64,000 nt of DNA from Apopatocola sp963618015 (GTDB taxonomy: Bacteria; Bacillota; Clostridia; Oscillospirales; Oscillospiraceae): contig CAVEQS010000006.1 of NCBI GenBank assembly GCA_963618015.1, positions 11,637-75,636 of the forward strand. The letters are read 5' to 3'. The translations under genes were made by a program, and so were the position numbers. The notes beneath the pieces were generated by a model that worked only from the letters and a program-made list of their open reading frames with translations, ran no database searches and was not told the DNA's origin. This document shows, piece by piece, positions 33,401-43,764 of the stretch; position 1 is the first letter of the stretch; every line of letters starts with the position of its first letter.

Positions 33401-33413
33401 TATGTTTTTTGAA

Positions 33414-34619
33414 TCATGCGTTGAAAACGTATTTGTCCAGCCGGTCGAAGGCCTCCTGCACGCGGGAGAGCGGGAGGGCGAGATTCATGCGGATGTGGCA
33501 GGGACCGTGGAACTGCCGCCCGTCCTGCACCGCCACGCCGACATCCCAGCACGCCTTTTCCACGTCGCCGATGGTTTTTTTATGCGCTTCGCACCATTTC
33601 GTGCAGTCGACAAAGAGCATGTACGTCCCCTCCGGCTTCGTGACCTCCACGCCTTTGAAGCGCGTTTTGATATAATCGCAGGCAAAATCAATGTTCCCCG
33701 CGATCACGGCGCACAGCTCGTGCGTCCACTCGCTGCCCTCCGGGGAATAGGCGGCGGCGAGCGCGTGCATGGAGAGCACATTCATGCTGTTGTAGTGCGA
33801 AAGGGAGCATTCCTTCTCCATCCGGTCGCGGATCCACGGGCTGTAGGCGATGTGGTACGAGCCCACGAGCCCCGCCAGATTGAACGTTTTGCTCGGCGCA
33901 TAGAGCGCGAGCGTTCGGTTTTTCGCATCCTCGCTCACGGACTGCGTCGGCGTGTGGACGACGCCGGGGCGGACGATGTCCGACCAGATCTCGTCGGAGA
34001 CGATGAATACGTCGTGCTTCGCGCAGAGCTCCGTGAAGCGCTCAACCTCCCAGCGCTCCCACACACGCCCGGTCGGGTTGTGCGGCGAGCAGAACACCGC
34101 GGCGTGAATTTTATTCTCTATGATCCGCCGTTCCATATCCTCAAAGTCCATGCGCCAGATGCCGGCTTCGTCCTTCACGAGCGGTGAGAGGATCATGTTG
34201 TAGCCGTTATTGCGCAGCGCGCCGGTAAAACCGATGTAGGTAGGGGAGTGGAGAAGAACGTTGCCGCCCTTTGAGCAGAACACGTTCAGCGCGCTGATAA
34301 CACCGCCGAGTACCCCGTTCTCGTAGCCGAGGTTTTCCCGCTTGAGCCCTGTCACGCCGTGGCGCTGCTCCTGCCAGCGGAGAATGCCGTTGATGTAAGC
34401 CTCCGAGGGAAGAAAATATCCGTAGGCCGGATGCCCGGCGCGCTCGATGATCGCCGCCGGAACTGTTGGAACGGTGGGGAAGTTCATGTCCGCGACCCAC
34501 ATGGGGATGATGTCGAAGCCCTCGCGCGGTGCGCCCGGCGCAAAACCGTGGCCGACGCCGTCGATCGCAAGCGCGTCGCGCCCCCGGCGATCCATGATGG
34601 AGGTAAAATCGTATTTCAT
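33414..34619 (-). CDS. MalY/PatB-family PLP enzyme (cystathionine beta-lyase type)
   Basis: 401 residues of aminotransferase fold type I. PMWVADMNFPTVP and GHPAYGYFLPSE are MalY/PatB signatures; HNPTGRVW, VSDEIWSDIV and APSKTFNLAG (Lys244, Schiff base) complete the active site. These enzymes cleave C-S bonds in cystathionine, cysteine and related thioethers, giving thiol or sulfide, pyruvate and ammonia. It is convergent with the thiazoline/cysteine cluster across a shared terminator, so a functional link is plausible. Confidence 0.88.
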   Translation of the reverse strand: MKYDFTSIMDRRGRDALAIDGVGHGFAPGAPREGFDIIPMWVADMNFPTVPTVPAAIIERAGHPAYGYFLPSEAYINGILRWQEQRHGVTGLKRENLGYENGVLGGVISALNVFCSKGGNVLLHSPTYIGFTGALRNNGYNMILSPLVKDEAGIWRMDFEDMERRIIENKIHAAVFCSPHNPTGRVWERWEVERFTELCAKHDVFIVSDEIWSDIVRPGVVHTPTQSVSEDAKNRTLALYAPSKTFNLAGLVGSYHIAYSPWIRDRMEKECSLSHYNSMNVLSMHALAAAYSPEGSEWTHELCAVIAGNIDFACDYIKTRFKGVEVTKPEGTYMLFVDCTKWCEAHKKTIGDVEKACWDVGVAVQDGRQFHGPCHIRMNLALPLSRVQEAFDRLDKYVFNA

Positions 34620-34720
34620 TCGCTCTGCCTCGCTTCTTTGTATTCACGCAGCGGAACAAGTGTCCCGCTGCCGGTATTATACCATCGCCGCGCCGCCGGG
34701 GCAAGCACTGCCGGAAAACG

Positions 34721-34759
34721 AAACATCCGCCGCGCGGGAAAACCGCGCGGCGGATGTTT
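34721..34759. terminator. Terminator of the heat-shock operon
   Basis: A perfect 17-bp stem (AAACATCCGCCGCGCGG and complement), loop GAAAA, 12 bases beyond the dnaJ stop. Confidence 0.85.
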
Positions 34760-34771
34760 GGTAAGCGGTAT

Positions 34772-35914
34772 TTATTTGCCGCCGAAAATGCCTTTTTTCT
34801 TCGGCGTGACGCCGGTGTCGCCAAGACTTTCGCCGAGCTTGCGGAGAAGATCCTTCTGCTCAACGGTCAGATTTTTCGGCGTGACGACGCGCACCGTGAC
34901 GAACTGGTCGCCGCGGCCGCCGCCATGGAGATACGGCACGCCCTTGCCGCGCAGACGGAACACCGTTCCGGACTGCGTGCCTTCGGGCACAGTGTATTTT
35001 ACCTTGCCGTCGATCGTCGGCACCTCGACCTCCGCGCCGAGCGACGCCTGTACGATGGACACGGGCAGCTCGTAGAGAATGGACGTGCCCTCACGCTCAA
35101 ACTGCGGATGGCTGCGCACGCTCACCGTCACGAGCAGATCGCCCGCCGGGCCGCCGTTGCGTCCGGCGTTGCCGAGCCCGCGCAGAGAGATGGTCTGCCC
35201 GTCGTCGATGCCGGCGGGGATATCCACCTTGATGCGGCGCGAGCGGCGCACCTTGCCCTTGCCCTTACAGGTCGGGCAGGGCTGATGGATGATCTTGCCT
35301 GTGCCGCCGCAGCGGGAGCACGGCTCCTGCGTCTGCATCATGCCGAACGGCGTGCGCGCTGTGCGCATCACGCTGCCGCGGCCCTTGCAGTCGGGGCAGA
35401 TCTCGGGGGTCGTCCCCTCGGCGCAGCCAGTGCCCTTGCACTTGTCGCAGGTCTCGACCTTCATGACGTCCAGCTCGCGGCTGACGCCGAAGCAGGCCTC
35501 CTCAAAGCTGACCTGGACTTCCGTGCGGACGTTCTCGCCGCGCATGGGGGCGTTGGGCGAGCGCTGCGCGCCGCCAAAGCCGCCGAAGCCACCGCCGAAC
35601 CCTCCGCCAAAGCCGCCGCCGAAGAGGTCGTTCAGAATGTCGGCAAAGCCGCCGAAGCCCTCGGCGCTCGACTGGAAGCTGGACGGATCGAACGCGGCGA
35701 AGCCGTACTGGTCGTACTTCGCGCGCTTATCGGCGTCGGAGAGCACCTCGTAGGCCTCGTTGACCTCTTTGAATTTCTGCTCGCACTCCTTGTCACCGGG
35801 GTGCAGGTCGGGATGAAATTCCTTTGCCTTTTTCCGGTAGGCTTTCTTTATGTCGTCGGCGCTCGCGCTTTTATCTACGCCAAGCACCTCATAATAATCG
35901 CGTTTATCGGCCAT
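34772..35914 (-). CDS. dnaJ: Chaperone DnaJ
   Basis: 380 residues. J domain 1-70 with HPD at 34-36; a Gly/Phe-rich stretch with FGGGFGGGFGGGFGGFGG-type repeats (about 85-115); four zinc-finger repeats (CDKCKGTG, CPDCKGRG, CSRCGGTG, CPTCKGKG, about 145-220); C-terminal substrate-binding and dimerisation domains. It stimulates DnaK ATPase and delivers clients. Last gene of hrcA-grpE-dnaK-dnaJ. Confidence 0.97.
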   Translation of the reverse strand: MADKRDYYEVLGVDKSASADDIKKAYRKKAKEFHPDLHPGDKECEQKFKEVNEAYEVLSDADKRAKYDQYGFAAFDPSSFQSSAEGFGGFADILNDLFGGGFGGGFGGGFGGFGGAQRSPNAPMRGENVRTEVQVSFEEACFGVSRELDVMKVETCDKCKGTGCAEGTTPEICPDCKGRGSVMRTARTPFGMMQTQEPCSRCGGTGKIIHQPCPTCKGKGKVRRSRRIKVDIPAGIDDGQTISLRGLGNAGRNGGPAGDLLVTVSVRSHPQFEREGTSILYELPVSIVQASLGAEVEVPTIDGKVKYTVPEGTQSGTVFRLRGKGVPYLHGGGRGDQFVTVRVVTPKNLTVEQKDLLRKLGESLGDTGVTPKKKGIFGGK

Positions 35915-35940
35915 ATAGCTATCCTCTTAACATGGAACGC

Positions 35941-35965
35941 GGGCGGACCGGAAATCCGTCCGCCC
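35941..35965 (-). promoter_or_regulatory. Hairpin between dnaK and dnaJ
   Basis: GGGCGGA-C-CGG, AAAT, CCG-TCCGCCC: a 10-bp stem with one bulge in the 87-base gap. There is no U-run; it may adjust relative expression or message stability. Confidence 0.4.
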
Positions 35966-36001
35966 CGCATTCCGTTGATTGGGACTCAAATTGGGAAACT
36001 C

Positions 36002-37867
<1,866 letters not shown>

Positions 37868-37933
37868 AATGATTGCCTCCTGTATAGACGAAATATTTTT
37901 ATTAACTGTGGGATGATATATTCAAACGGGGAA

Positions 37934-38488
37934 TCAGTTGGCGACCTGCACCATGCTGAAGCGGATCACCCGATCGCCCATTTTGAAGCCTTTCTGGAAC
38001 TCCTGCACGATCTCGCCCTCGCCCTTGTCAGGGTCTTCCATGTGCATGACGGCGTTGTGCTCGTTGGGATCGAATTTCTGACCGACGGCCTCGATCGGCG
38101 TGACGCCGAGCGCCTTGAGCGCTTCGAGGAACTGAGTCATCGTCATTTCCACGCCCTTCTTGTAGGCCTCGTCGGCGGTCTCCTGCCGGAGAGCCCGTTC
38201 GAGATTGTCAAAGATCGGCAGCAGCTTTTTGAGCGTGTCGGCTTTGACGTCGGCGTAGATGTTGTCGCGCTCTCTTGCCGAGCGCTTGCGGAAGTTGTCG
38301 TATTCGGCGCGGAGCCGGAGGTTTTTGTCCTTTTCCGCGGCGAGGTCGTTCTGTGCGCTTTCAAGCTCGGCGCGAAGCGCGTCCGTTTCGGACACCTCTT
38401 CGACCATCGGCTCCGCCGTTTCTTCGACCGGCTTTTCCTCGATGGGCTGCTCTTCCTTCGGAGCGGTTTCCTTATTCTTGCTGCTCAT
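37934..38488 (-). CDS. grpE: Nucleotide exchange factor GrpE
   Basis: 184 residues. A charged, disordered N-terminus (1-40), a long dimeric coiled coil (LRAELESAQNDLAAEKDKNLRLRAEYDNFRKRSARERDNIYADVK) and the C-terminal beta domain (LGVTPIEAVGQKFDPNEHNAVMHMEDPDKGEGEIVQEFQKGFKMGDRVIRFSMVQVAN). It releases ADP from DnaK. Its start lies 17 bases inside hrcA, so the two are coupled. Confidence 0.96.
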   Translation of the reverse strand: MSSKNKETAPKEEQPIEEKPVEETAEPMVEEVSETDALRAELESAQNDLAAEKDKNLRLRAEYDNFRKRSARERDNIYADVKADTLKKLLPIFDNLERALRQETADEAYKKGVEMTMTQFLEALKALGVTPIEAVGQKFDPNEHNAVMHMEDPDKGEGEIVQEFQKGFKMGDRVIRFSMVQVAN

Positions 38489-39560
38489 CGGTCCATGTGT
38501 CTCCTTTAACTATCATTTTTCCGAAGCCCGCAGGGGCTTCGCCTGCGCCGAGCAGACGGCTGAGTCCGTCGGCAATGTATTTGAGCTTGGCGGCCACGGC
38601 GCTGTAGTCCATCCGCAGCGGCCCGACCACGCCGATCAGTCCGCGCTGGCCTTCGCCCGCGTCATAGCTCGCCATGACGACGCTCGAATCACGCAGCTCC
38701 TCGGCAACGTTTTCCGGCCCGATGATGACCCGGACGGGGTTGCCGTCCGCCGCGCCCGGCAGACGCATGAGATGGTCGGAATCGGAAAGGTAGCTGATAA
38801 CGCGGTGCGCCTTGTCGGGATCGCGGAACTCCGGCTGCTGCAGCAGGCTGCTCTCGCCGGTGACGTATGCCGCGCCCGCGCGGCTCTCGCTCAGCACCTC
38901 GATGGCGTAGGCGGCGATGATGGAGGTGAGCCCCATCGTGTCGCGCGCGGCGCGCTCCGTGGCGGAGATGAGCACCGGCGTGATGCTCTCTTCGGGGAGA
39001 TTCGTGAAGCCTGCGTTGAAAAGCGCCGAGAGCTTCTGGATCTGCCCCTGCTCCACTGAGAACGGCAGATGCACGAGCTTGTTCTTAACGGTATTGTCTC
39101 CGAGAAGAACAACGATTATGAAGGTGTTCGCGTCAATGTAGAGAAGATCGTAGCGCTTGATCGTTGCGGCGCGCGGCGCGCTGAGCGTGAGTGCCGGGTA
39201 ACCGGTGAGTTGACCGGCAAGCTTTCCGGCGTCGCTCATGAGCTTGTCGAGCTGCTCCATCTTCTGGCTCAGCCGGGCGTTGATCGCCTCGGCCTCCTCG
39301 ACGGAGAGGCGCTGCCGCTCCATAAGCTCGTTTACGTAGAACCGGTAGCCCTGCGGCGAGGGAATGCGCCCCGCGCTCGTGTGCGGCTGCTCGAGATAGC
39401 CGAGCGCTGTGAGCTCGGAGAGCTCGTTGCGGATCGTGGCGCTGCTGCACCCGAGGCCGGCGATCTCCGCGATCGTCTTGGAGCCGACCGGCTCTGCCGT
39501 GCGGATGTATTCATCCACAACAGCCGCGAGTATTTTCTTTTTTCTCTGGCTGATCTCCAC
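38472..39560 (-). CDS. hrcA: Heat-inducible transcription repressor HrcA
   Basis: 362 residues from a GTG at 39560 with GAGGA ahead. The N-terminal winged helix (RKKKILAAVVDEYIRTAEPVGSKTIAEIAGLGCSSATIRNELSELTALGYLEQPHTSAGRIPS) is the HrcA signature, and the C-terminus has the GAF-like dimer domain ending VMASYDAGEGQRGLIGVVGPLRMDYSAVAAKLKYIADGLSRLL. It represses its own operon through CIRCE; the GroE chaperonin keeps it active. Confidence 0.96.
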   Translation of the reverse strand: MEISQRKKKILAAVVDEYIRTAEPVGSKTIAEIAGLGCSSATIRNELSELTALGYLEQPHTSAGRIPSPQGYRFYVNELMERQRLSVEEAEAINARLSQKMEQLDKLMSDAGKLAGQLTGYPALTLSAPRAATIKRYDLLYIDANTFIIVVLLGDNTVKNKLVHLPFSVEQGQIQKLSALFNAGFTNLPEESITPVLISATERAARDTMGLTSIIAAYAIEVLSESRAGAAYVTGESSLLQQPEFRDPDKAHRVISYLSDSDHLMRLPGAADGNPVRVIIGPENVAEELRDSSVVMASYDAGEGQRGLIGVVGPLRMDYSAVAAKLKYIADGLSRLLGAGEAPAGFGKMIVKGDTWTDEQQE

Positions 39561-39575
39561 GGCGGCTTCCTCACG

Positions 39576-39625
39576 TTAGCACTGGGCGCCATTGAGTGTT
39601 GGCACTCTCTTCTTACGAGTGCTAA
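39576..39625. promoter_or_regulatory. Tandem CIRCE operators
   Basis: Site 1, TTGGCACTC-N9-GAGTGCTAA (39599-39625), differs from the CIRCE consensus at one base. Site 2, TTAGCACTG-N9-GAGTGTTGG (39576-39602), is weaker and overlaps site 1 by four bases. Both lie between the promoter and hrcA. Confidence 0.9.
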
Positions 39626-39652
39626 TTTACCACTCCTTTATATAAATGTCAA
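39624..39652 (-). promoter_or_regulatory. Heat-shock operon promoter
   Basis: Minus strand TTGACA (39652-39647), 17-base spacer, TAAATT (39629-39624). The -10 box touches CIRCE site 1, so HrcA binding would block initiation. Confidence 0.75.
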
Positions 39653-39754
39653 GCGTTCCGCAAAGATTTAAAAAACCGTTCACAAATAAAAAAAGTGGTG
39701 TATAATGGAGAAAAAATTCCGCCCGGCCGGGCGGCCGAAAAAGGAGACAGCGGC

Positions 39755-41203
39755 ATGCCGACACCCTGGAAACGCTCCCCGGAGGAGCTGCACAAAACCT
39801 ATATTGCCAACACGGAGGCGTTTTATAAAGTTGCGGGGCGCGGTCTCGCGCAGGAGCTGGACGAATTTGTTGTCTCGTGCGCGCTCGGCCTCTGGAAGGG
39901 AAGCCCCCGGCTCGGCCAGCAGCACGTGGACGCCGTGAACCAGCTCTATTCCAAGGGACGCAAGCCCGGCGCGTACCTTCTCTGGGAGCTCACCGAGAAG
40001 GTGTGCAAAAGCGGCGATTTCCTGCCGCCGCTCTTCTTCTGGAATCTGACGGAGCAGGACGCGCGCCGCGGCTCGGCCAATTCGCGCATTTTTGTGCGCA
40101 TGCTTACAAACATACTGCTTTATCTCGCCGCCGTGGACGACGAGGTCACGATGGCCGAGGCCGAATACATCACCGAGTGCTCGGATAAGCTCACCGCCAT
40201 CTGCGACGGGGCGAACGTCATGAAGTCCAAAGCGCCTATCAACGCCGCGGACTATGTGACAAGCGGGGAGCAGCCGTTCACGGCGCAGACGGGCGTTTCC
40301 GCCGCCGGTGAAAAGAAAGCGGACGCCGAAGCGTCCGCGCAGAAGGAAGACGAGCCCGAAAAGCCGAATCTCGAGGAGCTCATGGCCGAGCTGGAAGAGC
40401 TCGTCGGCCTTGGAACGGTCAAGCGCGAGGTAAAAAATCTCACCAATTTAATTAAGGTGCGCAAGCTGCGCGAGGAAAACGGCCTGCCGAACAGCGCTAT
40501 GAGCCTGCACATGGTGTTCCTCGGCAATCCCGGCACCGGCAAGACGACGGTCGCGCGGCTTATGGCGGGGCTGTACGCCGCCATCGGCGCATTGAGCAAG
40601 GGACAGCTCGTCGAGGTCGACCGTTCCGGGCTCGTCGCGGGCTACGTCGGGCAGACGGCGCTCAAAACGCAGGAGGTCATCCAGTCGGCGCTCGGCGGCG
40701 TGCTCTTCATCGACGAGGCGTACTCCCTCGCCTCCGGCGGCGAGAACGATTTTGGCCGCGAGGCGATCGAAACGCTGCTCAAGGCCATGGAGGATCACCG
40801 CGACGATCTCGTCGTGATCGTCGCCGGGTACGATGAGCCGATGGAGAAGTTCATCAACTCCAACCCCGGCTTGCAGTCGCGCTTCAATAAATATCTGTAT
40901 TTCCCCGACTACAACGGCGAGGAGCTCATGGCCATGTTTGAGATGCGCTGCAAAAAGAACGGCTACTGCCTCACCGAGGAGGCGGAGGCATACGCGAAGG
41001 AGTTCTTCGAGGACATGTACAAAAACCGCGACGACAACTTCGGCAACGGCCGCGATGTGCGAAACCGCTTCGAGGACATCATCTCCCGCCAGGCCAACCG
41101 TCTCGCCGCCATGGAAGCGCCGACGAAGGACGATCTCATGACCATCACCAAGGAGGACTTCTCGTTCCCGCGGAGGAATAAGGCGATCCATACAACCGGA
41201 TAA
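39755..41203 (+). CDS. AAA ATPase of the CbxX/CfqX (SpoVK) family
   Basis: 482 residues from ATG 39755 (AAGGAG nine bases ahead); upstream TATAAT at 39701-39706 with TTCACA 16 bases before it. The N-terminal 200 residues are helical, with a TerB-like stretch (LLYLAAVDDEVTMAEAEYI), then an acidic linker. The AAA module shows GNPGTGKTTVARLMAG (Walker A), GGVLFIDEAYSLA (Walker B), VIVAGYDEPM (sensor 1) and GLQSRFNKYLYFPDY (arginine finger). Relatives include rubisco-activase CbxX and sporulation protein SpoVK; the role here is unknown. Confidence 0.85.
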   Translation: MPTPWKRSPEELHKTYIANTEAFYKVAGRGLAQELDEFVVSCALGLWKGSPRLGQQHVDAVNQLYSKGRKPGAYLLWELTEKVCKSGDFLPPLFFWNLTEQDARRGSANSRIFVRMLTNILLYLAAVDDEVTMAEAEYITECSDKLTAICDGANVMKSKAPINAADYVTSGEQPFTAQTGVSAAGEKKADAEASAQKEDEPEKPNLEELMAELEELVGLGTVKREVKNLTNLIKVRKLREENGLPNSAMSLHMVFLGNPGTGKTTVARLMAGLYAAIGALSKGQLVEVDRSGLVAGYVGQTALKTQEVIQSALGGVLFIDEAYSLASGGENDFGREAIETLLKAMEDHRDDLVVIVAGYDEPMEKFINSNPGLQSRFNKYLYFPDYNGEELMAMFEMRCKKNGYCLTEEAEAYAKEFFEDMYKNRDDNFGNGRDVRNRFEDIISRQANRLAAMEAPTKDDLMTITKEDFSFPRRNKAIHTTG

Positions 41204-41216
41204 TTCGACGCAAACC

Positions 41217-41251
41217 GCCGCCGGAGGACAACCTCCGGCGGCAGTTTTTTT
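41217..41251 (+). terminator. Terminator after the AAA ATPase gene
   Basis: GCCGCCGGAGG, loop ACAA, CCTCCGGCGGC, then AGTTTTTTT. Confidence 0.88.
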
Positions 41252-41388
41252 GCTTGTCAATATCACGGAACGTGCGTATATCTGATGCGTGGATCAGTGC
41301 TTAAGCGCTTTTAACGCCAAAAAGTCCTGCAATATCAATGGCTATACGATTCGTGAAATTCGACGGAAAAGTCGATGAACACGAAGTG

Positions 41389-41431
41389 TGTTTTTCTGAT
41401 ACCATATAGGCTTGAAACACAAATTGTGTTT
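41389..41431. promoter_or_regulatory. Palindromes upstream of the toxin gene
   Basis: ACAC-GAA-GTGT (41389-41399) and AAACACAA-A-TTGTGTTT (41415-41431, 8-bp arms) lie in an AT-rich stretch 30-70 bases before the toxin start. They look like operator sites, but no nearby regulator gene is obvious. The rest of the 257-base gap shows no gene. Confidence 0.45.
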
Positions 41432-41460
41432 TAAATCTATATGAATCGGAAAGGATGGCC

Positions 41461-43764
41461 ATGAGCAAAAAAGCTTATTCGGTGTGGGACAATCCGTCCA
41501 ACACCAAGCCCAATCCGGCGCCACCGGCGAAATCACAGAAAAAGCAAAAGCAGGCCGTCGGCATCCCGCAAGGACAGCAAACCAAGACACCAGCGCAAAA
41601 GACACCCCCAAAAGCTGAAAGCTCGATTCCCGTGGATCGGCAGCTTTACCGGGAAGCGCTGGAAGCGCAAGCCGCAGCGCCGCAGTACCCGAATACCAAA
41701 ACATCCAAGCAATCGGTGGAGAAACCGATGAGTCGACAGGAGCAGGGTAATTCGGAGTTGCTGAACCACAAGCAGAAGGAAACGCTGCCGCAGCAGAAGC
41801 AGACTCAGCCGCAGCAAAAGCAAACTTTACCCCGACAGAAGCAGACGCTTCCGCAATGGAACCAAAAACGCCAGGATGTATTGCGGAAAGCGGATGAAGG
41901 TTATGAAACCGAGGAGGAAAGACGCCAAAGAGAATTGGAGGAAGAGGAGCGCAGGCGCGAGGAACGCGAAGCGATGGAAAAAGAAGCCCAGCGGATGCGG
42001 GAGGAAGCTGAACTAGAATACCAGAGATATCTGGAATATATGGAAGAACAGCGCCGACAAGAAGAGCGAAGAGAACGCTGGAACGGGTTTGGTGAACAGT
42101 TCCAGGATATTCTGGGAAAAGGATGGAATGCCCTCGCGGGCGAATGGGACAGCTTTTGGGATAATGACGAACGAATAGAATACTGGGGGAAAGAAATAGA
42201 AAAAAACCGGGAAAGTTTTTCTGACCTGTGGAACTATATTCAGGATCCGTTTGGTACACTCAAAAACTTCTATACGGGAAAAGCATCGCCTAACGACAGC
42301 GAGTATCTGCAAAAAATGGCAAAGCGGGGGTCAACAATGTATGACTTTATTAAAGACCCCATGCCTTTTATTGCAAACTATCTGACAGGCGAAGCGGCAG
42401 TGACAGACAACGAAGATTTGCAGCGTGCCGCGGAACGCGGCAGGGAGAATGCAATTCTGAATTTTTCCCGTTATTACGTTGATTCACTGGCTGGTGGAAC
42501 GCTGGGTGCGGCAGACAGCCTTTTCGGGAAGGAAAACGGCTGGCTGGATCGCGGCCAAAAAATTCTGATGGAGGAGGCGCGAGACAACTATGATCGAATT
42601 ATTGATGCAACTCCGCCGATTTTACGTGGAAGGACAAAATCGGGTATCACAAAAGCTGCATTGTGGACGGACGCGCTTCTCACAATAGTCGGAGATTTGC
42701 CTATTGGATTGACTACGGTCATAAGATCGTTTGGAAAAGCCAAGGATGAAGCGGCAAGAAAAGGGTATTCGTCTACTGCGCAGACTGCCTATGCGCTAAA
42801 AAACGCATTCCGGGAATTCTTTGTTAATCGAACAAGCGGCTATGACCTTAGTGAGAATGATTGGGAATTCCTGAAGCAGTTTGGCGATTACGTTTCCAAT
42901 CAGGAAGGAATTGTGGAAGCAATCGAGAGCGCGGACGAAAAGCGCGTTCCCGATTTGCTTGAATCGATCCTCATGCTTATTGAGCCAGGAGTAGATCGCG
43001 TATTAAACGGGACAGAGGAACCGGATATCAAAGAGATCCCGGACATCTTTGACAATATGGTCGACGGGCTTCTGGATCAGGCAGAAGAAAAGGTCGATGT
43101 CTGGCAGAAAGAGGCGTGGGAATCAAAGGAAACTCTGCCGGAGGAGATCTGGGGATTGCCGGAATACGACTACGATGGCGATACAGAACGAAGCCTGCTG
43201 CCTGCGGACGGAGAAACGGACGCCGAGACGCTTTGGGATTTGCCGGAAGAGACAGAAAATGCTGGAAATCCGGAAGAAAACTGGTATACTAAAAATGAGG
43301 AGAAACGCATTCCTCCGCAGGGGCCGCTGCCGGCGAATACGACCTATCTGGCGGGCGAGTTTGGATATGAATACCAGACGGATGGTCAGGGGCGGCTTTC
43401 CGGTTGGCACGCGCCGGAGCTTCAGCTTACCGAGCGTACCGGGCGGTTGCCGCATGTACGGAACACACCGGGAAAACAGCCGGGCGACCACGCGGGGCAT
43501 CTGGCGGGCGACCGTTTCGGCGGTTCCGGGCAGTTGGACAATCTGGTGTCGCAGTATTGGCTTGTGAACCTGAGTTCTTATAAAGTGCTCGAGAATGAAT
43601 GGTACAGGGCAATACAGGCCGGGAAATCGGTGGAGGTAGATGTTGAGGTCATATACAACGGAGATAATCTGCGGCCAAGCGAGTTCCTTATAGTTTATTA
43701 CATCGATGGGGAAAAACAGACGAAACGTATTACAAATGATCTTTTAGGAGGACTGGGGTTATGA
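41461..43764 (+). CDS. Polymorphic toxin with C-terminal DNA/RNA non-specific nuclease domain
   Basis: 767 residues from ATG 41461, six bases after GGAAAGG. No signal peptide. N-terminus (1-135) is Pro/Gln/Lys-rich with LPQQKQTQPQQKQ-type repeats; 135-205 is a Glu/Arg coiled coil; 205-520 is a helical region I do not recognise; a linker leads to the nuclease (about 635-767). Its motif GDHAGHLAGDRFGGSGQLDNL (near 676-694) matches the His-containing active site of Endonuclea_NS_2 toxins such as YeeF-type DNases. No LXG or WXG domain is visible. Base composition is clearly more AT-rich than its neighbours. It overlaps the immunity gene by 4 bases. Confidence 0.8.
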   Translation: MSKKAYSVWDNPSNTKPNPAPPAKSQKKQKQAVGIPQGQQTKTPAQKTPPKAESSIPVDRQLYREALEAQAAAPQYPNTKTSKQSVEKPMSRQEQGNSELLNHKQKETLPQQKQTQPQQKQTLPRQKQTLPQWNQKRQDVLRKADEGYETEEERRQRELEEEERRREEREAMEKEAQRMREEAELEYQRYLEYMEEQRRQEERRERWNGFGEQFQDILGKGWNALAGEWDSFWDNDERIEYWGKEIEKNRESFSDLWNYIQDPFGTLKNFYTGKASPNDSEYLQKMAKRGSTMYDFIKDPMPFIANYLTGEAAVTDNEDLQRAAERGRENAILNFSRYYVDSLAGGTLGAADSLFGKENGWLDRGQKILMEEARDNYDRIIDATPPILRGRTKSGITKAALWTDALLTIVGDLPIGLTTVIRSFGKAKDEAARKGYSSTAQTAYALKNAFREFFVNRTSGYDLSENDWEFLKQFGDYVSNQEGIVEAIESADEKRVPDLLESILMLIEPGVDRVLNGTEEPDIKEIPDIFDNMVDGLLDQAEEKVDVWQKEAWESKETLPEEIWGLPEYDYDGDTERSLLPADGETDAETLWDLPEETENAGNPEENWYTKNEEKRIPPQGPLPANTTYLAGEFGYEYQTDGQGRLSGWHAPELQLTERTGRLPHVRNTPGKQPGDHAGHLAGDRFGGSGQLDNLVSQYWLVNLSSYKVLENEWYRAIQAGKSVEVDVEVIYNGDNLRPSEFLIVYYIDGEKQTKRITNDLLGGLGL

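Noticed and set aside
33414..34619. MalY/PatB gene as an ordinary aspartate aminotransferase
   Set aside because: PMWVADMNF and AYGYF motifs place it in the C-S lyase branch.
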